Origin: an uncultured Acidobacteriia bacterium | GTDB lineage: Bacteria > Acidobacteriota > Terriglobia > Bryobacterales > Bryobacteraceae | Length of the DNA stretch: 50,089 bases | Assembly (NCBI GenBank): GCA_903875575.1 | Contig: CAIQWJ010000067.1 | Location: 1-50,089 of the forward strand | Reading direction: 5' to 3' | Shown here: one piece after another, positions 17,071-24,847 of the stretch | Layout of the letters: every line of letters begins with the position of its first letter | Numbering within the stretch: the stretch's first letter is position 1 | Program-made: the position numbers and the translations under genes | The notes under the pieces: generated by a model | What the model was told of the DNA's origin: nothing | The model's database searches: none | The model's input: the letters and a program-made list of their open reading frames with translations, nothing else

Positions 17071-17688
17071 GTGGACAACCCTCCAGAACACGAAGCTCTT
17101 CCGGGCGAAGCGGAATCCGCGCCGGTGGAGATTCTGCCGCCTTACAACGTGGAAACAACCTGGTCCGAGCCGGCTTTACCGCCCCCGGCGGTGGAAGCTG
17201 AGCCCGAACACAAGCCCGGCCTGCTAACCTGCGCTCTCGCGGGACTGCATGCAGGAATCATTGGCGTTTTCTGGATGCTGGTGGTTTTCGTGGTTGGCGC
17301 CTACTGGCTGGGTGGCAGCATCTGGTCAGTTCCCAACCTGTTTTCCACGATTTTTTACGGCGATTTCGCCTGGCAGGATGAGTTTTCACACACAACCTGG
17401 GCAGGAATTGCGTTCCTGGTGGTGGCATATGGACTTATCGGAGCGCTCTGGGGCTGTTGGTGGAAGGACGATCAGAAACCGTTGCTGCGGCTATTTGGCG
17501 CGTTTACTGGTTTGGTGATCTACTACCTGTGTTTCGATTTCATCTGGCCGCGGGTGAATCCCTCCATTCCGCTGTACTCTTCAGTGCGGGAAATGCAGAT
17601 CGCACATGTATTGTGGGGAGCGGCACTGGCGAGTTCACCGGGGTATGCCCGGCGAATGACGAACGTGCTGACTGGGAAGAAGAATTAA
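17071..17688 (+). CDS. Hypothetical membrane protein
   Basis: 205 residues from GTG 17071. The N-terminal 50 residues are acidic and proline-rich, then about four hydrophobic helices (CALAGLHAGIIGVFWMLVVFVVGAYW, AGIAFLVVAYGLIGALWGCWW, a LFGAFTGLVIYYLCFDFIW segment, IAHVLWGAALASSPGY). No catalytic motif recognised. GGAAG lies only two bases before the GTG, so an internal GTG may be the true start. Its stop shares TTAA with the convergent gene's stop. Confidence 0.65.
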   Translation: MDNPPEHEALPGEAESAPVEILPPYNVETTWSEPALPPPAVEAEPEHKPGLLTCALAGLHAGIIGVFWMLVVFVVGAYWLGGSIWSVPNLFSTIFYGDFAWQDEFSHTTWAGIAFLVVAYGLIGALWGCWWKDDQKPLLRLFGAFTGLVIYYLCFDFIWPRVNPSIPLYSSVREMQIAHVLWGAALASSPGYARRMTNVLTGKKN

Positions 17689-18071
17689 CTGGAAGCGGGA
17701 AGGGCGATTGCGGAGTGGATCTGGTAGCGCGGTTGATCCCGCAGCCACTCACTGGTAAACCGTTGATTCTCTGGTGGTCTGGTTGAGTTTTGCGTCAGGA
17801 TGCATTCCCGGTTTCCCGTACGGCCGGTGACGCGCACCTCCCCTCCGGCCGATTTGGTGACCCGGTACGCGATTCGGGCCTCGCCACGGAGCACCGCTGC
17901 CTCCGGCGCTGTTGGTTCGCCCAACGGTGACTCCATGACGAAGTGCAGCCCTCCATCGGGACGTATGAACAGGGCGAAGTCTTTCGGCTCCGCACTGTCG
18001 TCCGATCGCGCAACTTCAAAAATCCGTTGCGCGTTGTCGAGGAAGGCATCCACTGAGGGACTTATCGCCAT
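17685..18071 (-). CDS. Hypothetical cytoplasmic protein
   Basis: 128 residues with no signal or membrane segment. The central stretch (DFALFIRPDGGLHFVMES) looks like beta strands of a small domain, and a basic, Asn/Arg-rich C-terminal part follows. No family recognised beyond a general resemblance to short conserved acidobacterial hypotheticals. It overlaps the convergent plus-strand gene by four bases through a shared palindromic TTAA. Confidence 0.6.
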   Translation of the reverse strand: MAISPSVDAFLDNAQRIFEVARSDDSAEPKDFALFIRPDGGLHFVMESPLGEPTAPEAAVLRGEARIAYRVTKSAGGEVRVTGRTGNRECILTQNSTRPPENQRFTSEWLRDQPRYQIHSAIALPASS

Positions 18072-18120
18072 CAGGGCGGAGGGTTAGAGGAGAAAATCGG
18101 GTTTGTTCGATAGGAGCGCG

Positions 18121-18738
18121 TCAGTTCTGAACCTGGAAGGCGTATTCGTGCAGGAGTTTGCCTGATTCGTCGAATGACCTGACAAGATAGGTGCCAAAAG
18201 CGAGCGGTTGCTTCAAGGCGATCCGGTCGCCGGCAAGCGGACCACTCCAAAGTACTTTTCCCGCGGAATCTAACACTTCAGAGCGTTTCGACTGGCCAGC
18301 GGCATCTGTGAGCGTGATATCTGTCTCCTGAGCCGGACGCACGTTCGGGATGTCTCCGCGGACGGCGGTCAGTTGCAGGGAAGCCAGCGGCACCAGCGGG
18401 GCCCCGCCGGAATGAAGGAATAGCCCCGCCGAAATGGCCATCGCGGCGATTCCGGCAAGGGCCAGGCCACCTGCCCAACCGCGTTGCGCAAACCGAAATT
18501 CAGGGAATTCCCCAGCGGGCCAGTGGATTCTGAGCCGTTGGAACCAACCCGGTTTCTCTGCCGGGATGGGCTCTGCCTCAATGGCTGTGCGCATGGCAAT
18601 GGCGAAGGACTCCACTTCGTCGAGCATGTTGCGGCAGACTTCGCAGACGAGCAAATGCTCCTCCACCGATTCCAGGCGGGCTTCGGACAGTCTTCCCAAT
18701 GCGTAAAGTTCCAGATCTTCTTCGGTTTGATGTGCGAT
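18121..18738 (-). CDS. Zinc-finger anti-sigma factor, probable ATC start
   Basis: About 205 residues. The N terminus has HQTEEDLELYALGRL then HLLVCEVCRNMLDEV, the H-x3-C-x2-C zinc-binding anti-sigma (ZAS/zf-HC2) motif. One transmembrane helix follows near residue 105 (GGLALAGIAAMAISAGLFL), then an extracytoplasmic beta-rich domain ending FGTYLVRSFDESGKLLHEYAFQVQN. It should bind the ECF sigma encoded 26 bases upstream. Start: no ATG, GTG or TTG lies between the sigma stop and the conserved N terminus. The ATC at 18738-18736 sits eight bases after GGGAG exactly where the family has its Met. An ATG at 18894 inside the sigma gene is the canonical alternative. Confidence 0.8.
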   Translation of the reverse strand: MAHQTEEDLELYALGRLSEARLESVEEHLLVCEVCRNMLDEVESFAIAMRTAIEAEPIPAEKPGWFQRLRIHWPAGEFPEFRFAQRGWAGGLALAGIAAMAISAGLFLHSGGAPLVPLASLQLTAVRGDIPNVRPAQETDITLTDAAGQSKRSEVLDSAGKVLWSGPLAGDRIALKQPLAFGTYLVRSFDESGKLLHEYAFQVQN

Positions 18739-18763
18739 AACGGACGCTCCCGTTGCTGTTAGT

Positions 18764-19624
18764 TTAGTGCCCCGCGCCGGAAGTTTTCTCGGATTTATTT
18801 TTGTCCCCTGCCCTCTGGTCGGCAACGGCCGCAAAACCGAGAGACCCGCTTTCGGCCAGCCGTTGTCCGAGCTTGCCAAATCTGGCTTTGGCACGGGACT
18901 TCAGAAGGCGGAACTGATTGTAGGTCAACCCCATTTCGTCGCAAATCTGTTCGTAAGGCTGTTCCAGGAGATAGAAACGCCGCAGGATCTCGCGATCGCG
19001 CGCGGAAACTCCCTGGAAGACGCGGCGGGCGATCTCCGCCCGTTGACGGGCCTGCAGGTTCTGCTCCGGGTTATCTTTCCAGTCGGAAACGGAAAACACG
19101 GTGTCTTCATATTCCACAGTCGTCCGGCGTCTGGAAACGGCCTCGTCGATACTGGCCGCTATGTGACGGCGAACCACGGTGCGAACGTAGCCCATGAGGC
19201 GCGCCGGGTCGCGCAGTTCGCCGGCGCGTATGGCTTCGGTGACGATGACAAAGCAATCGTGAACGCGGTCGTCGACCTCCTCCACGCCGAGCGTTCGCAG
19301 GAGCAGATAGCGGATGCCCCGTGTAAAAACCGCGTAGAGTTCCGCCATGGCGCGGGGGTCGCCCGCACGAATGCGATCGACGGTGCCGGCCCAATCCGGG
19401 ATATCAAAAGCGGCATCTTCGCCGGAGCGATAGGTATTTAGGGGTGTGTGGGGGGGATCACCCGGGCGAGGGGCGGAGGCCCGGGGTCCCCCGGCGCTAA
19501 TGTCCTTGCCGTTGCCCTCGTCTTCGGTGCCGCCGGACGGAGATTTCCGAGCATCCATAGATAGTCGGAGAACGTCCTGTTCTCCTTGCTCCTGTTTAGC
19601 TGATGTTATCAGAATTGCAGACAT
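18764..19624 (-). CDS. ECF-type RNA polymerase sigma factor
   Basis: 286 residues from ATG 19624; an ATG at 19558 is possible. The first 85 residues are low complexity (Gly/Pro/Ser-rich). Region 2 spans about 90-165 (RAGDPRAMAELYAVFTRGIRYL, DRVHDCFVIVTEAI, LMGYVRTVVRRHIA) and region 4 is at 200-255 (GVSARDREILRRFYLLEQPYEQIC, GLTYNQFRLLKSRAKARFG). It recruits RNA polymerase to specific promoters. The ATG overlaps the stop of the upstream TPR-CHAT gene by one base (TAATG), and the zinc-finger anti-sigma follows. Together these suggest a three-gene unit with coupled translation. Confidence 0.88.
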   Translation of the reverse strand: MSAILITSAKQEQGEQDVLRLSMDARKSPSGGTEDEGNGKDISAGGPRASAPRPGDPPHTPLNTYRSGEDAAFDIPDWAGTVDRIRAGDPRAMAELYAVFTRGIRYLLLRTLGVEEVDDRVHDCFVIVTEAIRAGELRDPARLMGYVRTVVRRHIAASIDEAVSRRRTTVEYEDTVFSVSDWKDNPEQNLQARQRAEIARRVFQGVSARDREILRRFYLLEQPYEQICDEMGLTYNQFRLLKSRAKARFGKLGQRLAESGSLGFAAVADQRAGDKNKSEKTSGAGH

Positions 19625-22083
19625 TAGATTCGACTCAAGAGGAGATAACCTGCCCAACGAGATGGCTGGCCAGCCGGGCCATTGGAATGAATAGCCGCCA
19701 ACTGAGCCTCGCGAAGGGCCATGGCGGGATTCCCGCCCGACGATTGCCGCAAAGCTCTGTAGAACGTGACCATGAGGGATTGTGTGCTGTCGTCTGGCAT
19801 GTCCCAGCCGGTGGAAACGACAGCCCGGGCACCGGCGCCGATCCATGCCCGGGTGAGGCCCATCAGACCGGAGCCAGCCAGCGCCTGCCCCTGAGAGGAA
19901 TGGCATCCGTTCATCACCACCAGCGCGCCTGAGACGCGGTGAGCCGCGATGTCCTTCGGCCCCAGCAGCCCTATGGCACCGCTGGTGTCGAGCGTGAGCG
20001 CAATCAGGCCGGAGCCGTAGTCTCCCGGGGCGGTGACCACATGAGTGGCGAAGTGCACCACGGCGAGCGATGCCGATAACGCCGATTCCACACGGTTCAC
20101 ACTGGCGGCCTCGCCGGTGAGCAGAGCGGAAGAGGCTGGTGAACCCGAATACCACGCTTTCAGGCATGCGTTGAGCTCCGCGGCGGTGTTGGGCAGGCGA
20201 GGCAGAACCAGATTCTGAACGCGGCCTGCCGCGAGGCCCGGATTGCGGCGATAGCGGGAATCGGCTGCATTGAAGATCGGGTCTCCGATTCCGATGAAGG
20301 AGCCATTTGGCTCTATATGCCCGTTCTCCAGCAGTAACGCCCCCGGAATCGACTGGAGGGCGGCATGCTCGATCAGATATCCGCCGGAGCGGCTCTCGCT
20401 GTCTCCCGGACGTTTGGTGGCACCCGGAATGCGGAACGGCAGAGCCGCGAAGGGCAACTCGTACAAAGGGCCGTCCGGCTCCAGCAGCCATTTCCGGTGT
20501 GCCAGCGTCCTGTCCGGAACTGCGCCGAACAGGGTATTGAAGAGCTGTTCTCCCGGAGCGGCGGCATCTCCTCCGGAGCGAATCGCGCCGGTGAACTCCT
20601 CCACTTCCCGCTTGATCCGGTCGGCGGGAGGCAGGGAATAGACCGCGATGTGCTCTCCATCCACCGCCCAGAGCCATGCGCTGGTATTTGTCAGGGAAAA
20701 GCTGAAAAGCACAGTGTCCCGATCCATGAGTGCCCGCACGTGCCGGGAAGGTTCACCCTCATGGGCAGAGCCTCCGCCACCGGCGGCGGCTTCCGCCTGT
20801 TGCAGTTGAAGGTCGAGATCCTCCACTTGTTTGCGGACTGGGTTCAGCTGGGCGTCTCCGCCGGTCTGGGCCTGGGCCAAAAGCGTCCGCTGGGCCGACT
20901 GGAATCTCAACAGAAGGTCCCAATAGCGTGCAGGCAGGCGTGATCGCCAGTCGTTGGCATCCGGGACCAGGGAACGGAGGCTCCACAAGCGGTTCTTCTC
21001 GGCGGCATCGAAGGTTTCGGCCAGAACGGCCTGATTATCCGTGGCCAGGGCGAGGCGATTGCCGGCATCGACCAGTCCCTCTGAGATCTTGCTGACGCGG
21101 TTTTCGATGGCGACCCGATCCTGGTCGGCCGGAACGATTTCGGCCCGCATTCGGTCCGCGAGTTGCTGCGCCTGGCGAAAATCATCCAGCGCGGCGCTGA
21201 AATTGCCATGCTCCCGGCGAAAGTTGCCCCGCTCATAGTGGATCACCCAGAGGGGCGTCACGGTTTCATGAGTGGAGAATGCCGCCTGGAAGAGGGCCTC
21301 GGCCGCAGCGGGATCGCCTTGCTTGCCGCGGAGCCGCGCAAGCGTGGTCAGGGCGTAAGCCGCCGCCCTCAAACCATGGAGCTTCACCAGGCGGAGCGAT
21401 TCATTGAGCGCTTTTTCGGCATCCGGGTAGTGCCCTGCATCTAAGCAGGATGCTCCAAAGCCTGTCCAGCCGCGGGCGGCGGCCTCGAATTCCCCCAAGT
21501 CGGAAAGTTGACGAAGCGCCTGCCGGAAAATGGGTTCCGCAGCGGAAAACCGGCCAAGTTTGTCCAGTGCCAGAGCTTCGTCGTACAGCAGTTCGGCATG
21601 CATCCGCGGATTCGCGTTTCCAGCCGGGCCAACCAGTGCATCCCGTGCTATTCGCAGCGTTTCTTCCTCTGCCCCCATCTGCCGGTAGAGTACTGCGAGG
21701 TTGTTCAGCGTATAGCTTAAGGGCACCATCTCGGCGGAGGCCTGCGCGATTTGCCGCGCACGGGTCAGGTCTTCGAGCGCCGGCCGGTATTGCAGCCCGG
21801 TGAACGAGGCCAGACCGGCATTACTCCAGTTCATTGCGGCTTTTCGCAGAAAACCGGCTCGCTCGGCAGCGATCGCAGCGGAGTGAAAAGCGCCGCGCGC
21901 ATCCTGATAGCGGCCATCGGACAAGGCTGCGGCTCCGCGGTTGTAGAAGTCGTTAATGACTACAAGGGCGGCCTGATCGGTTGATTCAGGGGAGTTCGCC
22001 GGGTTCCATACGGAGCCACCCAGCGCCAGCGCCATCAAAGTCGTGCCAATGACGGTGCCGAGAGTCGTAAGTTTGAACGGCAC
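19624..22083 (-). CDS. TPR-repeat CHAT domain protein (no. 2)
   Basis: 819 residues from GTG 22083, chosen because AGAGG lies seven bases upstream. A GTG at 22116 inside the 34-bp palindrome would add 11 residues but has no ribosome site. An N-terminal hydrophobic helix (TLGTVIGTTLMALALGG) is followed by TPR repeats to about residue 340, a coiled-coil linker and a C-terminal CHAT domain. The dyad is His681 (VHFATHVV) and Cys727 (MNGCHSSQG), so the usual SACETG is altered but the Cys is kept, and GLTRAWIGAGARAVVSTGW follows. First gene of a CHAT/sigma/anti-sigma set, so a regulatory protease role is plausible but unproven. Confidence 0.85.
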   Translation of the reverse strand: MPFKLTTLGTVIGTTLMALALGGSVWNPANSPESTDQAALVVINDFYNRGAAALSDGRYQDARGAFHSAAIAAERAGFLRKAAMNWSNAGLASFTGLQYRPALEDLTRARQIAQASAEMVPLSYTLNNLAVLYRQMGAEEETLRIARDALVGPAGNANPRMHAELLYDEALALDKLGRFSAAEPIFRQALRQLSDLGEFEAAARGWTGFGASCLDAGHYPDAEKALNESLRLVKLHGLRAAAYALTTLARLRGKQGDPAAAEALFQAAFSTHETVTPLWVIHYERGNFRREHGNFSAALDDFRQAQQLADRMRAEIVPADQDRVAIENRVSKISEGLVDAGNRLALATDNQAVLAETFDAAEKNRLWSLRSLVPDANDWRSRLPARYWDLLLRFQSAQRTLLAQAQTGGDAQLNPVRKQVEDLDLQLQQAEAAAGGGGSAHEGEPSRHVRALMDRDTVLFSFSLTNTSAWLWAVDGEHIAVYSLPPADRIKREVEEFTGAIRSGGDAAAPGEQLFNTLFGAVPDRTLAHRKWLLEPDGPLYELPFAALPFRIPGATKRPGDSESRSGGYLIEHAALQSIPGALLLENGHIEPNGSFIGIGDPIFNAADSRYRRNPGLAAGRVQNLVLPRLPNTAAELNACLKAWYSGSPASSALLTGEAASVNRVESALSASLAVVHFATHVVTAPGDYGSGLIALTLDTSGAIGLLGPKDIAAHRVSGALVVMNGCHSSQGQALAGSGLMGLTRAWIGAGARAVVSTGWDMPDDSTQSLMVTFYRALRQSSGGNPAMALREAQLAAIHSNGPAGQPSRWAGYLLLSRI

Positions 22084-22103
22084 CAGAGAACCTCTGGAAG
22101 ACC

Positions 22104-22137
22104 GGTAGTAGTCCACAAAATTTTGTGAACTACTACC
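22104..22137. promoter_or_regulatory. 34-bp near-perfect palindrome upstream of CHAT/sigma operon
   Basis: Half-sites GGTAGTAGT and ACTACTACC flank CACAAAATTTTGTG; only one base pair of the 34-bp dyad (centre 22120/22121) is mismatched. It lies 21 bases upstream of the preferred GTG start of the CHAT gene. No T-run follows on either strand, so an operator is more likely than a terminator. Confidence 0.7.
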
Positions 22138-22518
22138 AAGTCTATCAGAGCCTAATGGGTGGCTGAAAGCCCCCTGCCGGACATCGCCCGGCTAGTTGTG
22201 CAGAAGATGCGTCTGTGAGCGCATGGTTTAGAGACCCAGAAGAAAATGAATGTTGCCGATGCCACCGTTGGGATCGGGGTCACTCACGAAGTTCATTTGG
22301 TTCACTTTCTGCGATCCGTCGTCAAACCGGATTACAATTCGAATGTAACAGGCCCGCCTGAGGGCATAATAGTTAAAGTGTTGAAAACATTGGCTAAAAT
22401 TATTGTGACTGACTTTTTCGGCTGGGCAAAACGGTCAAAACTGCCACTGATTTGCCGTACCACCTTTCGCAGCAGGGGTGTTTTGTGTTAAGGTTTCAGT
22501 TCCACGCTGTTTTTCAAC
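22138..22518. other. Intergenic region with possible promoter and short minus-strand reading frame
   Basis: A sigma-70-like pair TTAAAG (22373-22378), 16 bases, TAAAAT (22395-22400) could serve the RsbW-like gene. On the minus strand a frame ending at the TAA at 22229-22231 reads ...VIRFDDGSQKVNQMNFVSDP then DPNGGIGNIHFLLGL. It looks protein-like and could be a 22-residue peptide from an internal ATG or the remnant of a longer gene. No ribosome site supports it. No other gene is seen. Confidence 0.3.
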
Positions 22519-22959
22519 ATGGCATCGGACACTGAATCCACGGGAATACTAGATCAGGACTACGCCTCCACTTTGGAGAGCGTTGACGTCGTTGAGGCGG
22601 ACATCCTGAAGGCCGCTGGCGAAGCTGGCTTCGGCGAAGACGAACAGCACGGTATTGGGATGGCGGTACGGGAGTGCATGGTGAACGCTGTGGTTCACGG
22701 CAATCGCTACAACAAGAACAAGCGGGTTCACGTACGGGTGGCGAAGTCTGCCAAAGATTTTACGATTTCGATTGCCGATCAGGGCGAGGGTTTTGAAACC
22801 GAGCGGGTTCCGGATCCGCTGGACGAGACTAATATATTGCGTCATTCCGGTCGCGGGTTATTTTTGATGGCCGCTTTTATGGACGATGTGAAGGTGGAGA
22901 AGGCTTCCCCCACAGGCACCGCGGTGACGATGGTGAAGAGTTTCCCGCCGCAGGAATAG
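22519..22959 (+). CDS. RsbW-like anti-sigma serine/threonine kinase
   Basis: 146-residue GHKL ATPase domain. N box ECMVNAVVHGN (with the catalytic Glu), G1 box DQGEGF and G2 box SGRGLFLMAAFMD are all present. Proteins of this type phosphorylate a serine on an RsbV-like antagonist and sequester a sigma factor in partner-switching systems. The STAS antagonist follows 63 bases later. No general-stress sigma factor is adjacent, so the controlled output is unknown. No clear Shine-Dalgarno upstream of the ATG. Confidence 0.88.
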   Translation: MASDTESTGILDQDYASTLESVDVVEADILKAAGEAGFGEDEQHGIGMAVRECMVNAVVHGNRYNKNKRVHVRVAKSAKDFTISIADQGEGFETERVPDPLDETNILRHSGRGLFLMAAFMDDVKVEKASPTGTAVTMVKSFPPQE

Positions 22960-23022
22960 CGCGGCGGATCTGTTTTTGGCCGCTCCGTGGCGGTCGTCAA
23001 ATCATTCGAGGAGGCAACGGTA

Positions 23023-23367
23023 GTGAGCGCTAAACTGAATACCCGAGAAGTGGGTGACGTAACTGTAGTGGATGTTTCCGGCCGGATTACGCTGGGAGAA
23101 GGGTCGAGCGCGATGCGCGACACCCTCCGGGATCTGATAGCGGCAGGCAAGAAGAAGGTACTGCTGAACCTGAGCGACGTGACATACATCGACAGCTCCG
23201 GCATCGGTGAGTTGGTTTCCGGCTTCACCTCGGTGGCCAACGCCGGCGGCACGCTGAAACTGCTCGGGCTGACCAAGAGAGTGAAGGATCTGCTGCAGAT
23301 CACCAAGCTCTACACTGTGTTCGACGTTCATGAAGAAGAAGCGCACGCCGTGCGCAGCTTCGCGTAA
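23023..23367 (+). CDS. RsbV-like STAS anti-anti-sigma factor
   Basis: 114 residues from GTG 23023, nine bases after GAGGAGG; the frame is open to 22987 but the fold starts here. STAS domain with VTVVDVSGRITLGEGSS, LLNLSDVTYIDSSGIGEL (the conserved Ser phosphorylation site) and LLGLTKRVKDLLQITKL. Expected partner of the kinase just upstream: the unphosphorylated form binds the kinase and frees the target. Confidence 0.92.
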   Translation: MSAKLNTREVGDVTVVDVSGRITLGEGSSAMRDTLRDLIAAGKKKVLLNLSDVTYIDSSGIGELVSGFTSVANAGGTLKLLGLTKRVKDLLQITKLYTVFDVHEEEAHAVRSFA

Positions 23368-23411
23368 CGCTCGTCAGGGTCCACCTTTTTAAGAACATCT
23401 GTCGAATTGAC

Positions 23412-23445
23412 GCCGGGCTTGCGAGAGCGAGCCCGGCATTTTGTA
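23412..23445 (+). terminator. Hairpin terminator between convergent genes
   Basis: Perfect stem GCCGGGCT/AGCCCGGC (23412-23419 with 23430-23437) followed by ATTTTGTATT. It lies between the STAS gene and the convergent DUF1223 gene and probably serves the plus strand. Confidence 0.7.
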
Positions 23446-23456
23446 TTGGTGCAGGG

Positions 23457-24221
23457 TCATATTTTCGTCTGGGTGACGCCGAGAATGGCGCCGGAGCGCG
23501 GGTCCTGAAGGTACGCCACAATCCGCAGGCCGCGCGAGACGGCTCCCACGGGAATTGAGAAGTCCCGCCTGGCCTGTCCCGTCCAATTGCCTGAAGCTTT
23601 GATGGATTGTGCCACCGCGACGTGGGTCAGCGTTCGGCCTCCATTCTCACCCCGCGCAACATGAGTCTGCGCCGTGTCGGCCGCGAACGCGATGAACAAA
23701 CTGGCGGGCGTTCCCAGATTATCCGCGTCCACGTGAACGGTGACCGCCCTACCGGACCTGAAGGCCGTGATCGTCATCGGCAATTTCGGATGCTGGGCCG
23801 TTCGGGCGACGGCACTCAAAACCGCATCCCGATCACTGCCGAGAACCTGCCATTTGCCATCTACTACCATCTGTGGCGTGTAGACGTCGGCACCCAGCTT
23901 CCGGGCGTATTCCTGTTCCCGATGGCTGAACAACGGCAGGGAGTACGGATCTTTCCAGCCGAGGTAGTTCCAGTAATCGACGTGCTCGCTGAGCACGATC
24001 AGATCGGCGCCCGCAGCAGGCTGGCGATCGAGAGCTTCGAGCAGCCGGTCGGCCGGAGGACAACTGGAGCAACCTTCGGAGGTGAAGAGTTCCAGCAGTA
24101 CGGGAACCCGCGGGGCACCAGTCACCTCGGCGGGTGTCGCCGCGGGCAGGGCAAGAAGGACGGCAACAAACACGCCGCACAGAGCGACGGCGATAAGCGG
24201 AAGTCTCAACGAGGGCCTCAT
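23457..24221 (-). CDS. DUF1223 secreted thioredoxin-like protein
   Basis: 254 residues. An N-terminal signal or anchor helix (LRLPLIAVALCGVFVAVLLALPA) precedes VPVLLELFTSEGCSSCPPADRLL, the hallmark of DUF1223 with a CxxC pair in a thioredoxin-like fold, then SEHVDYWNYLGWKDPYS and YTPQMVVDGKW. A periplasmic redox role is likely from the CxxC motif, but the family is uncharacterised. Confidence 0.85.
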   Translation of the reverse strand: MRPSLRLPLIAVALCGVFVAVLLALPAATPAEVTGAPRVPVLLELFTSEGCSSCPPADRLLEALDRQPAAGADLIVLSEHVDYWNYLGWKDPYSLPLFSHREQEYARKLGADVYTPQMVVDGKWQVLGSDRDAVLSAVARTAQHPKLPMTITAFRSGRAVTVHVDADNLGTPASLFIAFAADTAQTHVARGENGGRTLTHVAVAQSIKASGNWTGQARRDFSIPVGAVSRGLRIVAYLQDPRSGAILGVTQTKI

Positions 24222-24634
24222 TTCATTTCAGGAGCGGTCAACAGGCTCTGTCAGACCATTTCGGCCCGCGAGTCGAAATGGTTACGAATCGGCTCTGAGC
24301 GCGTGCAATATCGGCCAGAAATGCGGTCAGACCGTTCGCTGTCATTTTGGAGAGCGCGAGGCTGGCGGGGCGAGTCCCGGTTTTCCGCCCGTAGTCAGGG
24401 GGCGGCGGCAGTGGCCCTCAGACGTGTTTCAGAGACGACAACCACTGCAACCCTGGATCCTGTGCCTCGACTGTCTCAGGAAGATAGCTGTCAGGCGCCT
24501 GTTGGCGTTGACCGAGAGAAGCCGAAAACCTGCACCGAAACCTGGTGCCGAAATATTTATGTGGCGGGTTTTGTTTTCATTTTACGGATAGTGATTGAGC
24601 AGGAACGCGCTTATTTGGTGCCCGGAGGATTTCC
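24222..24634. other. Intergenic region with a 9-bp inverted repeat
   Basis: No gene seen in 413 bases. ACCATTTCG (24255-24263) and CGAAATGGT (24274-24282) are perfectly complementary around a 10-base loop, and a related GTCAGACCGTTCG occurs near 24327. These may be operator sites for the divergent DUF1223 gene and the plus-strand cluster. An AT-rich stretch at 24550-24600 may hold the plus-strand promoter. Confidence 0.4.
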
Positions 24635-24847
24635 GTGATCAGGACTGCGATTCCGGTTTTTGCCGCTGTCACGGTTTCGCTGGATAAGGGGTCATCGGAA
24701 TACTGCCAGCAGCGGGGGGGCACGCGCTACGAGATGGGCCCGGAAGCTTTGTTGTTTCTGCGGAAATTGGCCGATCATCCGGCAGCCTGGGGCGAGTTCA
24801 CACCCCAGGTGATCGAAAGAAGTAACGAATCGAGGGAGAAAGAATAA
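24635..24847 (+). CDS. Small protein heading the CHAT/lectin cluster
   Basis: 70 residues from GTG 24635, with GGAGG six bases upstream. The N terminus (MIRTAIPVFAAVTVSL) may be a weak secretion or membrane helix; the rest is helical and charged (EALLFLRKLADHPAAWGEF). The stop overlaps the next ATG (TAATG), which supports it being translated. Function unknown. Confidence 0.5.
   Translation: MIRTAIPVFAAVTVSLDKGSSEYCQQRGGTRYEMGPEALLFLRKLADHPAAWGEFTPQVIERSNESREKE

Noticed and set aside
18764-20677. A 637-codon open frame covering the sigma gene and running antisense-frame through the CHAT gene
   Set aside because: Only the part from 19624 has sigma-factor motifs; the rest is an out-of-frame reading of the CHAT gene on the same strand.
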